Shown here piece by piece: positions 13,053 through 19,303 of a stretch of DNA of 19,303 nt. Both the position numbers and the translations under genes were made by a program. The stretch covers positions 1 through 19,303 of the forward strand of contig CAYVNU010000023.1 of assembly GCA_964453265.1 (NCBI GenBank), written 5' to 3'. Numbering within the stretch: position 1 is the first letter of the stretch; every line of letters begins with the position of its first letter. Source of the DNA: CAYVNU01 sp964453265 (lineage in GTDB: Bacteria > Patescibacteriota > Doudnabacteria > UBA920). A model generated the notes under the pieces. That model saw only the letters and a program-made list of their open reading frames with translations. It was not told the DNA's origin and searched no databases.

Positions 13053-13790
13053 ATGACTAATCAAATTGTAATTTTAGCTGCCGGCAAAGGCACAAGGATG
13101 GGCGGGGATATGCCCAAGGTTTTAATTATGCTTAAGCAAAAGCCTTTAATTTTTTATTTGTTAACGGAAATAGAAAAAATTAACTTAATAAACAAGCCAA
13201 TTATTGTGGTTGGCTATATGGCTGAAAAAGTCAGAGAATTTTTAGGTAATAGCTATAAATTTGCTGTTCAGGAAAAACAGCTGGGTACTGCTCATGCTTT
13301 AATGGCTGCTAAACCTGAGGTGGGGGCGGAAAATATTTTAGTCTTGTATGGCGATATGCCCTTTATAAAAGCTGAAAGTATGGAAAAAATTATGAGGTTT
13401 CACTTAGACGCGAAAAATAAAATTTCCATGCTAACTGTCAAAGTGTCTGAATTTGCAGGCAATTTTTCATCTTTAAAATTTTACGGCAGGATTATTAGAG
13501 ACAAAGACCAAAATTTGGCCAAGGTGGTTGAATACAAAGATGCCAGCGAAGAACAAAAACAAATTACCGAAGTTAATCCGGGGATTTATGTATTTAACAC
13601 AGAATGGTTATGGAAAAATTTAAAACAAATTCAAAATAAAAATTCTCAAGGCGAGTATTATTTAACCGATATAATAGAAATTGCCATTGCCGAAAATGAA
13701 AAAATCGGCAGTTTAGAAATTCTGCCGGAAGAGGTTTTGGGGGTAAATACTCAAGAAGATTTGCAAGTAGCGGAAAAATTTTGTAAGTAA
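13053..13790 (+). CDS. GlmU-like nucleotidyltransferase (pyrophosphorylase domain only)
   Basis: The 245-aa sugar-phosphate nucleotidyltransferase has ILAAGKGTRM (7-16) and MPKVL (20-24) for nucleotide binding, QEKQLGTAHAL (73-83), VLYGDMP (97-103) with the metal-binding Asp, and EVNPGIYVF near 177-186. These match the N-terminal UDP-GlcNAc pyrophosphorylase half of GlmU. The left-handed beta-helix acetyltransferase half of bacterial GlmU is absent, so acetylation must come from elsewhere or the sugar is different. GlmS is encoded about 5 kb upstream, and a GNAT lies in the same run of genes. A perfect terminator follows. Confidence 0.88.
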   Translation: MTNQIVILAAGKGTRMGGDMPKVLIMLKQKPLIFYLLTEIEKINLINKPIIVVGYMAEKVREFLGNSYKFAVQEKQLGTAHALMAAKPEVGAENILVLYGDMPFIKAESMEKIMRFHLDAKNKISMLTVKVSEFAGNFSSLKFYGRIIRDKDQNLAKVVEYKDASEEQKQITEVNPGIYVFNTEWLWKNLKQIQNKNSQGEYYLTDIIEIAIAENEKIGSLEILPEEVLGVNTQEDLQVAEKFCK

Positions 13791-13800
13791 AAATTTTAAT

Positions 13801-13844
13801 ATTTAAAAGCCGTTTCGTAAATATGAAACGGCTTTTAAATTTTC
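13801..13844. terminator. Bidirectional terminator between convergent genes
   Basis: ATTTAAAAGCCGTTTC (13801-13816) and GAAACGGCTTTTAAAT (13825-13840) form a perfect 16-bp stem with an 8-nt loop. A/T tracts flank both sides, so it can end the GlmU-like transcript (plus) and the pyrD transcript (minus). Confidence 0.93.
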
Positions 13845-13846
13845 TA

Positions 13847-14953
13847 TTAAAATTTGGAATCTATCCCAACAGCTTCCGAAATATTTTTAAAGCCATCTTT
13901 TTCTAGTAATTTAACTAGTCCTATATTTATTTCCGCAATAGCTTGAGGTCCTTGGTATATCATTCCGGTTATAAGCTGGATTAAGCTGGTGCCGAGCTTG
14001 ATTTTTTTATAGGCATCTTGGGCGCTAAAAACTCCGCCGCAGCCAATAATAATTTTTTCGCCTTTAAAATATTTGTAGACTTTATTAATTAAAATATCTG
14101 ATAATTCAGAAACTAATTTTCCGGAAAAGCCGCCTCTGCCGTCGTGGCTTTGAGAATTTTCTTTAGTTAGGTTGCTGCAAACAAAGCCGTCTAACGGATA
14201 TTTTTTACAAACATCTAGAATTTTATATAAAACTTCATCATTTAAATCTGGCGAAAGTTTTATAAAAATTGGTTTAGTTTTTTTGTCTTTAAAGATGGCA
14301 GTTAGTAGTAAATCCAAATTTTCAGGCATGGCAAAAATAGGGAAGGTTTCGCAAGTATTAGGGCAGCTTATGTTTATGGTTATATAACTACCTACATCTG
14401 AAAACTTTTTATAAGTATAAACATAATCTTCTATGCCGGCCTCTACATGCGACGTAGTTTCGCTGTTGGTTTTAGCAATGCTAATGCCAATCGGAAAATT
14501 AAATTTTATTTTTTTTAATTCTGTGTGTATAACATCAGCTCCTGTATTTTTAAGGCCATAGTATACTCTAAGTGCTTGTTTTTCGGGTAATCTATACAGC
14601 CGAGGTTTGGTGTTGCCTTCGTATGGTTTGGCTGTTATAGAACCAACCTCCTCAAAACCAAAGCCTACGCTTGGTAAAATTTGAGTCAAAACTGCTTCTT
14701 TATCAAAACCGGCAGCTAGGCCAAGCGGGTTTTGAAAGGTAATACCGGCAACGGTTTGTGTTAACGCTGGGTTATGGTAATTAAAAGCAAGTGATGTTAA
14801 AGCTTTCGTTACTGGGTTTGAACCAAGCAGTTTGCCTGCCATAGTCATTCTGTCATGCACATCTTCCGGATCCTGCATAAAAAAAACCGGCTTGAGCAGG
14901 TTTCTATACAATATTCCAATTATTTGGTTGCGGAAATTAATAATTAAATCCAT
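13847..14953 (-). CDS. pyrD: Dihydroorotate dehydrogenase, class-2-like architecture with a catalytic-loop cysteine
   Basis: PyrD oxidises dihydroorotate to orotate in pyrimidine synthesis. The 368-aa length and the N-terminal helical extension (about 1-45, with FFMQDPEDVHDRM) fit the membrane-associated, quinone-linked class 2. FMN-barrel motifs are NPLGLAAGFDK (75-85), VGSITAKPYEGNTKPRLYRLP (103-123), GLKNTG (133-138) and GCGGVFSAQDAYKKI. The catalytic-base loop reads NISCPNT (194-200), with Cys197 where E. coli class 2 has Ser175. Cysteine is the usual base in class 1 enzymes (L. lactis Cys130 in NLSCPN). The start ATG lies 6 nt behind a -10 box, so the mRNA should be leaderless. The gene is convergent with the GlmU-like gene and divergent from the PH-domain gene. 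Confidence 0.95.
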   Translation of the reverse strand: MDLIINFRNQIIGILYRNLLKPVFFMQDPEDVHDRMTMAGKLLGSNPVTKALTSLAFNYHNPALTQTVAGITFQNPLGLAAGFDKEAVLTQILPSVGFGFEEVGSITAKPYEGNTKPRLYRLPEKQALRVYYGLKNTGADVIHTELKKIKFNFPIGISIAKTNSETTSHVEAGIEDYVYTYKKFSDVGSYITINISCPNTCETFPIFAMPENLDLLLTAIFKDKKTKPIFIKLSPDLNDEVLYKILDVCKKYPLDGFVCSNLTKENSQSHDGRGGFSGKLVSELSDILINKVYKYFKGEKIIIGCGGVFSAQDAYKKIKLGTSLIQLITGMIYQGPQAIAEINIGLVKLLEKDGFKNISEAVGIDSKF

Positions 14954-14959
14954 ATATAA

Positions 14960-15011
14960 ATTATACTCTGATTAAAAAAACATTGCAAAATATACGATTT
15001 AGCGCTAAAAT
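14960..15011. promoter_or_regulatory. Divergent promoter pair sharing one self-complementary -35 box
   Basis: TTGCAA (14983-14988) reads the same on both strands. Rightward, it is 17 nt from TAAAAT (15006-15011), serving the PH-domain gene. Leftward, it is 17 nt from TATAAT (minus strand, 14965-14960), serving pyrD. Both promoters therefore have optimal spacing from the same hexamer, and polymerase could probably occupy only one at a time. Confidence 0.8.
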
Positions 15012-15032
15012 ATTATTGGATGCTGTTTAATT

Positions 15033-15056
15033 CCTGCATTTTTGCAGGTTAAAAGG
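15033..15056 (+). promoter_or_regulatory. Leader hairpin and Shine-Dalgarno-like site of the PH-domain gene
   Basis: CCTGCA/TGCAGG (15033-15048) forms a 6-bp hairpin with a TTTT loop. AAAAGG (15051-15056) then sits 7 nt before the ATG at 15064. It is the clearest ribosome-binding site in the window; nearly all other starts lack one. Confidence 0.6.
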
Positions 15057-15063
15057 CAAAAAA

Positions 15064-15582
15064 ATGAACGAACTGGAAAACATAGATTTGCATGAACACC
15101 TGGTTCGAAAAAGCGTGGCTGTGCTTTTATTTAAAGGCACAATAATTTGGTTTTTTTATTTTTTTTTCGATTGGCTTTTTAAGTTTTGGGAAAATAACAG
15201 GGAGACTATTTCAACTAGTTTATTTTCTCAAAATCAGACTTTTGTTTTTTTAGATACGGCTAGTGGATATTTTTATTTAGATTTGGCAATAAAACTGTTT
15301 TTTGGTTTTTTTCTTCTGTTTGTAGTTTTGACTTGGATTTACGAGTATTATATTTTTAAATTGGACAGAATTATTATTCGCAAAGGCATTGTATTTAGTT
15401 CCGAAGAGGTGTTGCATATAGAAAATATCCATGAGGCCGAGGTTGTGCAAGGTCTTTTTGGAAAAATTTTAGACACCGGCACGCTCAAGTTAACTTATGG
15501 TGCCAGAGGAATTGAAAAAGTTTTATATTTAAATCATATACCAAGACCGTATCATGTAGCCAGTTATATTAAGAAAAATTAA
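15064..15582 (+). CDS. Membrane protein with a bacterial PH (YdbS/YdbT-like) domain
   Basis: In this 172-aa protein, two hydrophobic segments (about 18-40 and 72-95) are followed by a beta-rich domain (98-170): YIFKLDRIIIRKGIVFSSEEVLHIENIHEAEVVQGLFGKILDTGTLKL. The pattern of a strand, a RKGI turn, ENI, GLFGKILDTGTL and a closing PRPYHVASYI helix is typical of bacterial PH domains of the YdbS/YdbT type (bPH2). Their molecular role is poorly known. The gene has its own promoter, opposite pyrD, and is followed after 2 nt by aguB, so it is co-transcribed with polyamine synthesis. No signal peptide beyond the first helix is seen. Confidence 0.85.
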   Translation: MNELENIDLHEHLVRKSVAVLLFKGTIIWFFYFFFDWLFKFWENNRETISTSLFSQNQTFVFLDTASGYFYLDLAIKLFFGFFLLFVVLTWIYEYYIFKLDRIIIRKGIVFSSEEVLHIENIHEAEVVQGLFGKILDTGTLKLTYGARGIEKVLYLNHIPRPYHVASYIKKN

Positions 15583-15584
15583 TT

Positions 15585-16511
15585 ATGAAGAACAAATTTA
15601 TAACCATTGGATTAATTCAAACTAAAGTTTCCGCGGACGTTAAATCTAACGTAGAAAAAACTCTGAAAATGGTAGCGCAGGCTGCCAAAAAAGGCGCCAA
15701 AATTATTGCCCTGCAAGAACTTTTCCAAACTCCCTACTTCCCCCAATGGGAAGGTAAGAAGAAAGATGATTTTGCAGAAGAAATTGGCGGATATACTGTA
15801 AGTGCCATGAAAGCAGCGGCAAAAAAATTTGGCGTTACTTTAGTCGTGCCTATATACGAAAAGAAGGGTAAAAAATACTACAATACCGCAATAGTTATAA
15901 ATAAAGATGGCAAAATGGTCGGCCAATACCACAAAGTCCATATCCCCCATGACCCGGGCTTTTACGAAAAAGAATACTTTGAACATTCTACCGAAGGCTA
16001 TAAAATTTTTACCGTTGACAGCGTAAAATTTGCTGTACTTATTTGCTACGACCAATGGTTCCCCGAAGCAGCCAGAATGGCTAGGCTTAATGGCGCGGAA
16101 ATAATATTCTACCCAACGGCTATAGGAGATATAATTGGCTACAAACCCGAAGGCGACTGGCACAATGCTTGGGAAACTTCTATGCGCGGACATGCCATAG
16201 CCAACTCTGTACACGTTGCTGCCATAAACCGTGTAGGCACAGAAGGCCGAATGAAGTTTTTTGGCCAAAGTTTTGTTTCCGACCCTTTTGGTAAAATTTT
16301 AAAGCTCGGCTCCAAAGACAAAGAAGAAGTATTAGTTCAAAAAATAGATTTGGAACGGAACGTATTTTTTGCCGAAGGCTGGGGTTTTTTGCGTAACCGT
16401 CGTCCGGACACTTACAAAGACTTGGTTTCAAGCAAACTTACTAAGAAGTCCAAAAAACTCCAAAACGTTGCTCACTACGAAGACGAAAAAAGAGCATTAG
16501 GACAGTTATAA
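15585..16511 (+). CDS. aguB: N-carbamoylputrescine amidohydrolase
   Basis: This enzyme hydrolyses N-carbamoylputrescine to putrescine, CO2 and ammonia, the second step after agmatine deiminase. The 308-aa nitrilase-superfamily protein has the catalytic triad E45 (LQELF), K117 (YHKVHIP) and C154 (ICYDQWFPE). The family-typical QTPYFPQ (48-54), HDPGFYEK (122-129) and the end of the fold at GWGFLRNRRPDTY (265-277) are also present. The call over other nitrilase branches rests on this resemblance and on agmatine deiminase being next in line. It starts 2 nt after the PH-domain gene without a Shine-Dalgarno site. A terminator-like hairpin overlaps its stop codon. Confidence 0.94.
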   Translation: MKNKFITIGLIQTKVSADVKSNVEKTLKMVAQAAKKGAKIIALQELFQTPYFPQWEGKKKDDFAEEIGGYTVSAMKAAAKKFGVTLVVPIYEKKGKKYYNTAIVINKDGKMVGQYHKVHIPHDPGFYEKEYFEHSTEGYKIFTVDSVKFAVLICYDQWFPEAARMARLNGAEIIFYPTAIGDIIGYKPEGDWHNAWETSMRGHAIANSVHVAAINRVGTEGRMKFFGQSFVSDPFGKILKLGSKDKEEVLVQKIDLERNVFFAEGWGFLRNRRPDTYKDLVSSKLTKKSKKLQNVAHYEDEKRALGQL

Positions 16512-16550
16512 AATTTAGAGTTCGCGCTTTTTTGGAGAACCTAAATTTTT
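16511..16550 (+). terminator. Probable intrinsic terminator or attenuator after aguB
   Basis: AAATTTAGAGTTC (16511-16523) pairs with GAACCTAAATTT (16537-16548) with one bulged A, and a short T-run ends at 16550. The loop is rather large (13 nt) and the T-run short, so termination may be partial. Confidence 0.55.
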
Positions 16551-16581
16551 ATCTTCTCGACAAGCTCGAAGAATAAAAATT
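16544..16581. repeat. Inverted repeat centred on TCGACAAGCTCGA
   Basis: AATTTTTATCTTC (from 16544) is nearly complementary to GAAGAATAAAAATT (to 16581), with TCGA on each side of a CAAGC loop. It overlaps the T-run of the preceding hairpin and probably represents another small repeat. Confidence 0.55.
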
Positions 16582-16597
16582 AATATCCTATTAAATA

Positions 16598-16655
16598 ATT
16601 TTCCGCCAAAGGCGCCTGTCTGTCGCCAGACAGGGATCCGCCTTTCGCGGAAAAT
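16598..16655. repeat. Palindromic repeat of the TTCCGCC-AAAGGCG type between aguB and aguA
   Basis: The outer 17-nt arms ATTTTCCGCCAAAGGCG (16598-16614) and CGCCTTTCGCGGAAAAT (16639-16655) differ at one pair. The inner arms CCTGTCTG (16615-16622) and CAGACAGG (16627-16634) pair perfectly around TCGC. The whole 58 bp folds into one long hairpin. It is intergenic and unlike the repeats inside genes upstream. Confidence 0.85.
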
Positions 16656-16701
16656 CTTGTCAATCTTTTAATTCTTTTAAATCATTTAAATCTTGTCATT
16701 C

Positions 16702-17739
16702 ATGTCAATCTATACAATGCCCGCGGAATGGGAGCCGCATTCCGCCATTTGGCTTTCCTGGCCCCACGACGAAATTTCTTTTCCTGGACGTATTCCCAAA
16801 GTTCAGGACGATGTAGCTAAAATAATTCAAGCCATTCATACAAGCGAACGGGTGGAGCTTTTTGTTTTGGATGGTACAATGAAAACCCAGGCGGAAAATA
16901 AATTATCATCAGTCGGTGTAGATTTAAGCAAGGTAACCTTCCGCTTTGCTAACTATATGGACGGCTGGATGCGCGACTGCGGCCCAATTTGGGTTAAAGA
17001 CCAAAAAGGAAACCCGGCTTTAATAAAATGGATATTTAATATGTGGGGCGGCAAGTTTATGGACCTGCTTCCAGACGACGCGCTTCCTTACAAAATTAAA
17101 GAATGGCTTAATTTACCAATGGAACAGCCGGAATTGGTTTTAGAAGGCGGCGCAATAGATGTAAACGGCCAAGGCATTTGCTTAACAACCGAGCAATGTG
17201 TGCTTAATGAAAACCGCAATGGCGGCAAAACCAAAAAAGATATAGAAGAATATTTTGAAAAATACCTTGGAATTAAAAAAACTATTTGGCTTTTTCAAGG
17301 TATAGTCAATGACCATACCGACGGCCATATAGACGACCTAGCCCGTTTTGTCGGTCCAAACAAAATAGTTTGTGCCTACGAGGACAACGAAAAAGACGAA
17401 AACTACGCAATATTAAAAAATAATTACGAAACTTTACAAGCCGCTACTAACCTTGAAGGCAAGCCTTTTGAAATAATCAAACTACCCATGCCGCATATGA
17501 ATTTTAAAGATGCGCCTGCAGGTAATGAATCGGGTAGTAAAGCTCCGGTTTCGTATACTAATTTCTATATAGGAAATACGGTGGTTTTAGCTGTTATCTA
17601 CAATGACCCGAACGACCAAAAGGCTTTGCAAATTCTACAAGACTGCTTCCCAGACAAAAAAGTGATTCCTATAGACTGTTCTGACTTAATCTATGGAGGT
17701 GGAGCTGTGCACTGTATGACTCAACAACAACCAGCTTAA
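16702..17739 (+). CDS. aguA: Agmatine deiminase
   Basis: The enzyme converts agmatine to N-carbamoylputrescine and ammonia, feeding AguB. The protein has 345 aa from the ATG at 16702; an in-frame TTG at 16693 would add three residues. That alternative is less likely, as MPAEWEPH is already near the N-terminus. Motifs of the agmatine deiminase/PAD-Porph family are present: MPAEWEPHSAIWLSWPH (6-22), MRDCGPIWV (90-98), LEGGAID (147-153), NDHTDGHIDDLARF (203-216) and the nucleophile Cys338 in GGGAVHCMTQQQP (332-344). SYTNFYIGN (284-292) is also typical. It is separated from aguB by 190 nt of hairpins, so expression may be partly independent. No Shine-Dalgarno site is seen. Confidence 0.95.
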   Translation: MSIYTMPAEWEPHSAIWLSWPHDEISFPGRIPKVQDDVAKIIQAIHTSERVELFVLDGTMKTQAENKLSSVGVDLSKVTFRFANYMDGWMRDCGPIWVKDQKGNPALIKWIFNMWGGKFMDLLPDDALPYKIKEWLNLPMEQPELVLEGGAIDVNGQGICLTTEQCVLNENRNGGKTKKDIEEYFEKYLGIKKTIWLFQGIVNDHTDGHIDDLARFVGPNKIVCAYEDNEKDENYAILKNNYETLQAATNLEGKPFEIIKLPMPHMNFKDAPAGNESGSKAPVSYTNFYIGNTVVLAVIYNDPNDQKALQILQDCFPDKKVIPIDCSDLIYGGGAVHCMTQQQPA

Positions 17740-17757
17740 TAAAAATTAATATAATTT

Positions 17758-18237
17758 ATGAAAAAATATATTTTAGCTTTTAGTTTTGTTTTTTTAGCCG
17801 CAGCCTGCCAAACAAAACAAACCCAAACTACCACAAATACCAATAACAATCCTACCCCTGTAGTAACAGAAACTCAAAATTCAAAAAATATTGTCTACAT
17901 AGAGTGGGTACAAAAAGATATGCCGCCGGGCAAATACGACGAACCTTTTACTAAAGTCAGCCTAAAATTAACCGGCGCAATAACAGAGGAAATAGATTTA
18001 GGAACTTATTCTAACTGTAAAGCAGATTCTCCTGAAAACGGCAATATTTTAGCTCTTTCTTGCTGGTGGGCCGGAGCTGGCGATGATTTGTTCATAAAAA
18101 CAAATACCAGTGGCGAGCTAGTAGTAATAAAACAGCCTACGGGCGAATCTCCAGCCGACGAACCCGTAAAACCTATAAAACCCGAAACCCTAAAAACCAT
18201 TTCCCTGCCCAAAGGCGCGCAAGTTATGGCAAAATAA
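17758..18237 (+). CDS. Putative lipoprotein of unknown function
   Basis: The 159-aa protein has a short signal peptide, MKKYILAFSFVFLAAAC, ending in a lipobox-like LAAAC. Cys17 is the likely lipidated residue, with Ala rather than Leu at -3, a mild departure from consensus. A Thr/Gln/Asn-rich spacer (18-40) is followed by one globular domain beginning IVYIEWVQKDMPPG (about 44-57) and containing two further cysteines (in YSNC and LSCWWAG) that could form a disulfide. I do not recognise the family. It sits 18 nt after aguA and before the deoxyhypusine-synthase-like gene, so co-transcription with aguA is likely. A link to polyamines, such as uptake, is speculation. Confidence 0.82.
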   Translation: MKKYILAFSFVFLAAACQTKQTQTTTNTNNNPTPVVTETQNSKNIVYIEWVQKDMPPGKYDEPFTKVSLKLTGAITEEIDLGTYSNCKADSPENGNILALSCWWAGAGDDLFIKTNTSGELVVIKQPTGESPADEPVKPIKPETLKTISLPKGAQVMAK

Positions 18238-18240
18238 TTT

Positions 18241-18268
18241 TTGAAATTATAAATATTAATGTTACAAT
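18241..18268 (+). promoter_or_regulatory. Promoter of the deoxyhypusine-synthase-family gene
   Basis: TTGAAA (18241-18246) is 16 nt from TACAAT (18263-18268), which also carries the extended -10 TG at 18260-18261. The predicted leader of about 95 nt contains the CGCGGAT/ATCCGCG repeat. Confidence 0.65.
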
Positions 18269-18299
18269 ATTTTTGTATTAATTAAGATGCAGATATTAA

Positions 18300-18353
18300 C
18301 GCGGATAACTCGCCGAAAAAAGCATTCCGCAATAATCCGCGTAATAATCCGCG
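18300..18353. repeat. CGCGGAT / double ATCCGCG repeat in the leader
   Basis: AATAATCCGCG occurs twice in tandem (18331-18341 and 18343-18353). Either copy can pair through ATCCGCG with CGCGGAT (18300-18306), which gives two mutually exclusive hairpins. It lies between the promoter and the ATG at 18372. Confidence 0.6.
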
Positions 18354-18371
18354 AGAAATCAGCGATTTAAA

Positions 18372-19303
18372 ATGGACACAAAAAAAATCGGCAAACTTTC
18401 AAAAGGTTTGCAAAAGCTAATTTTAGAAGAACCTAACGCCAAAACCACCGGCACTATTACCGGCCATGTTAAGGGTGCAGGAAAACCTGTTTCTGCTTTT
18501 GCGGAACGCACTTTAAACCATTTAAACGGCGGCAGTACTATGCAGGCCGCTTTATGGCTAAAGCAGCATTTAAAAAACGGCGGGAAAATAATGGTTACTT
18601 TGGCTGGCGCGCTATCGTCATTCCAAATTGGCGTTATGTTAGCTGAGCTTATTCGCAAAGGCAAAGTTCACGCGGTTTCTGCCACCGGCGCAAACCACGA
18701 AGAAAGCTATTACCGTTACGTTGCACACTCACATTATGCATACATTCCTAGGTATACAGAATTAACCCCGGAGCAGGAAGCGGAACTTCGTGATGCCGGA
18801 TTACGCAGAATTACCGACACATTTTTGCCGGAAGATGAAAGCGTGCGCATTATGGAGCCGCATTTGCTTAAAATGTGGCAAGAAGCGGAAAGGAAAAAAG
18901 AACGCTACTTCCCTCACGAATACTTCCGCCGTCTCTATAAAGAGAAATTAATCAAGCCAGATAAAAAAGCCAACCCTTCTGACAGCTGGACTTACGCTGC
19001 CTACGAAAAAGACATTCCAATTATAGTTCCTGGCTTTGAAGACTCCACTATGGGCAACATTTTTGCTTCTTACACTTATGGCGGCTCGCTTAAAAAAAAG
19101 GGCGACGTTATGTTAGACGGAAACGTTATGAAAAGTGGTCTTGAATATTTCCACCTTATGTACGACTGGTACAGTAAGGAATCCAAGGATCATCCTATAG
19201 CATTCTTACAGCTTGGTGGCGGTATAGCAGCCGACTTTCCAATTTGTGTTGTGCCTTCCATTAAGCATGACTTAAAACATCATAACGTTCGCGACTGGGC
19301 AGG
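18372..19303 (+). CDS. Deoxyhypusine synthase-family protein (possible homospermidine synthase), 3' end outside window
   Basis: The frame is open from ATG 18372 to the window edge (310 full codons). Family features are VTLAGALSSFQIGVMLAELI (about 76-95), SATGANHEESYYRYV (about 103-117) for the NAD-binding region, GLRRITDTFLPEDE (about 144-157), IVPGFEDSTMGN and LQLGGGIAADFP near 277-288. The active-site lysine region of human DHS would follow after the window end and cannot be checked. Bacteria lack eIF5A, so bacterial members are thought to act on free polyamines, for example making homospermidine from putrescine. The position just after aguB-aguA, which make putrescine, supports that. It has its own promoter and no Shine-Dalgarno site. 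Confidence 0.9.
   Translation, partial: MDTKKIGKLSKGLQKLILEEPNAKTTGTITGHVKGAGKPVSAFAERTLNHLNGGSTMQAALWLKQHLKNGGKIMVTLAGALSSFQIGVMLAELIRKGKVHAVSATGANHEESYYRYVAHSHYAYIPRYTELTPEQEAELRDAGLRRITDTFLPEDESVRIMEPHLLKMWQEAERKKERYFPHEYFRRLYKEKLIKPDKKANPSDSWTYAAYEKDIPIIVPGFEDSTMGNIFASYTYGGSLKKKGDVMLDGNVMKSGLEYFHLMYDWYSKESKDHPIAFLQLGGGIAADFPICVVPSIKHDLKHHNVRDWA

Noticed and set aside
16693..16701. TTG start for aguA
   Set aside because: ATG at 16702 is three codons downstream and leaves a normal AguA N-terminus. Neither has a Shine-Dalgarno site, so the commoner codon was preferred.
17749..17757. TATAAT-like box directly before the lipoprotein ATG
   Set aside because: Only two bases separate it from the ATG, too close for transcription to begin before the start codon. 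The 18-nt gap after aguA fits co-transcription.
18229..18250. Small hairpin (ATAATTT/AAATTAT) after the lipoprotein as a terminator
   Set aside because: It has only A-T pairs and no clean T-run, and it overlaps a promoter for the next gene.

Overview
This AT-rich window most likely comes from a Patescibacteria/CPR (Parcubacteria-like) genome. The evidence is the gene content (TrmB-family regulator, PH-domain membrane protein, CofD/YvcK-like protein, a secreted protein ending in surface repeats of a Parcubacteria type), the small spacers, the near absence of Shine-Dalgarno sites, and many families of short palindromic repeats that lie inside protein genes as well as between them. The genetic code looks standard: TAA, TAG and TGA all serve as stops, and TGA ends the cofD-like gene in an ATGA overlap. 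The placement is by recognition and was not computed.

Layout. 1-760: 3' end of a 23S rRNA gene with an extra hairpin, a spacer with a possible 34-aa membrane peptide, and a complete 5S rRNA followed by a terminator. 820-1353: membrane-anchored FAM173-like methyltransferase, apparently leaderless. 1583-4462: a 959-aa cysteine-rich secreted protein with its own promoter and terminator. 4776-8374: TrmB-type regulator, a protein with a JAMM-like HTHP/PSPRD motif, and glmS. 8423-13790: a tight run of tdh (threonine 3-dehydrogenase-like), an unknown 114-aa protein, kbl, a CofD/YvcK-like gene, a small GNAT, a coiled-coil protein and a GlmU pyrophosphorylase-only protein, closed by a bidirectional terminator. 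13847-14953 (minus): pyrD. 15064-19303: PH-domain membrane protein, aguB, aguA, a lipoprotein, and the start of a deoxyhypusine-synthase-family gene that runs off the end.

How the genes work together. Tdh plus Kbl would convert threonine to glycine and acetyl-CoA. GlmS and the GlmU-like protein bracket amino-sugar nucleotide synthesis, and a GNAT lies in the same gene run as the GlmU-like protein. AguA and AguB turn agmatine into putrescine, which the deoxyhypusine/homospermidine-synthase-like enzyme could use. PyrD serves pyrimidine synthesis.

Main points of interest. (1) Palindromic elements are inserted in frame in four genes (glmS, tdh twice, kbl, cofD-like). The GTCATTGCGAG family is read in the same frame in glmS and tdh. 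(2) A self-complementary TTGCAA appears to be the -35 box of two divergent promoters, each with an exact 17-nt spacer. (3) Three start codons lie 6-8 nt behind a -10 box, implying leaderless mRNAs. (4) PyrD has class-2 architecture but a class-1-type cysteine at the catalytic-base position. (5) The 23S rRNA carries a TAGT-rich hairpin insertion capped by a GNRA tetraloop.
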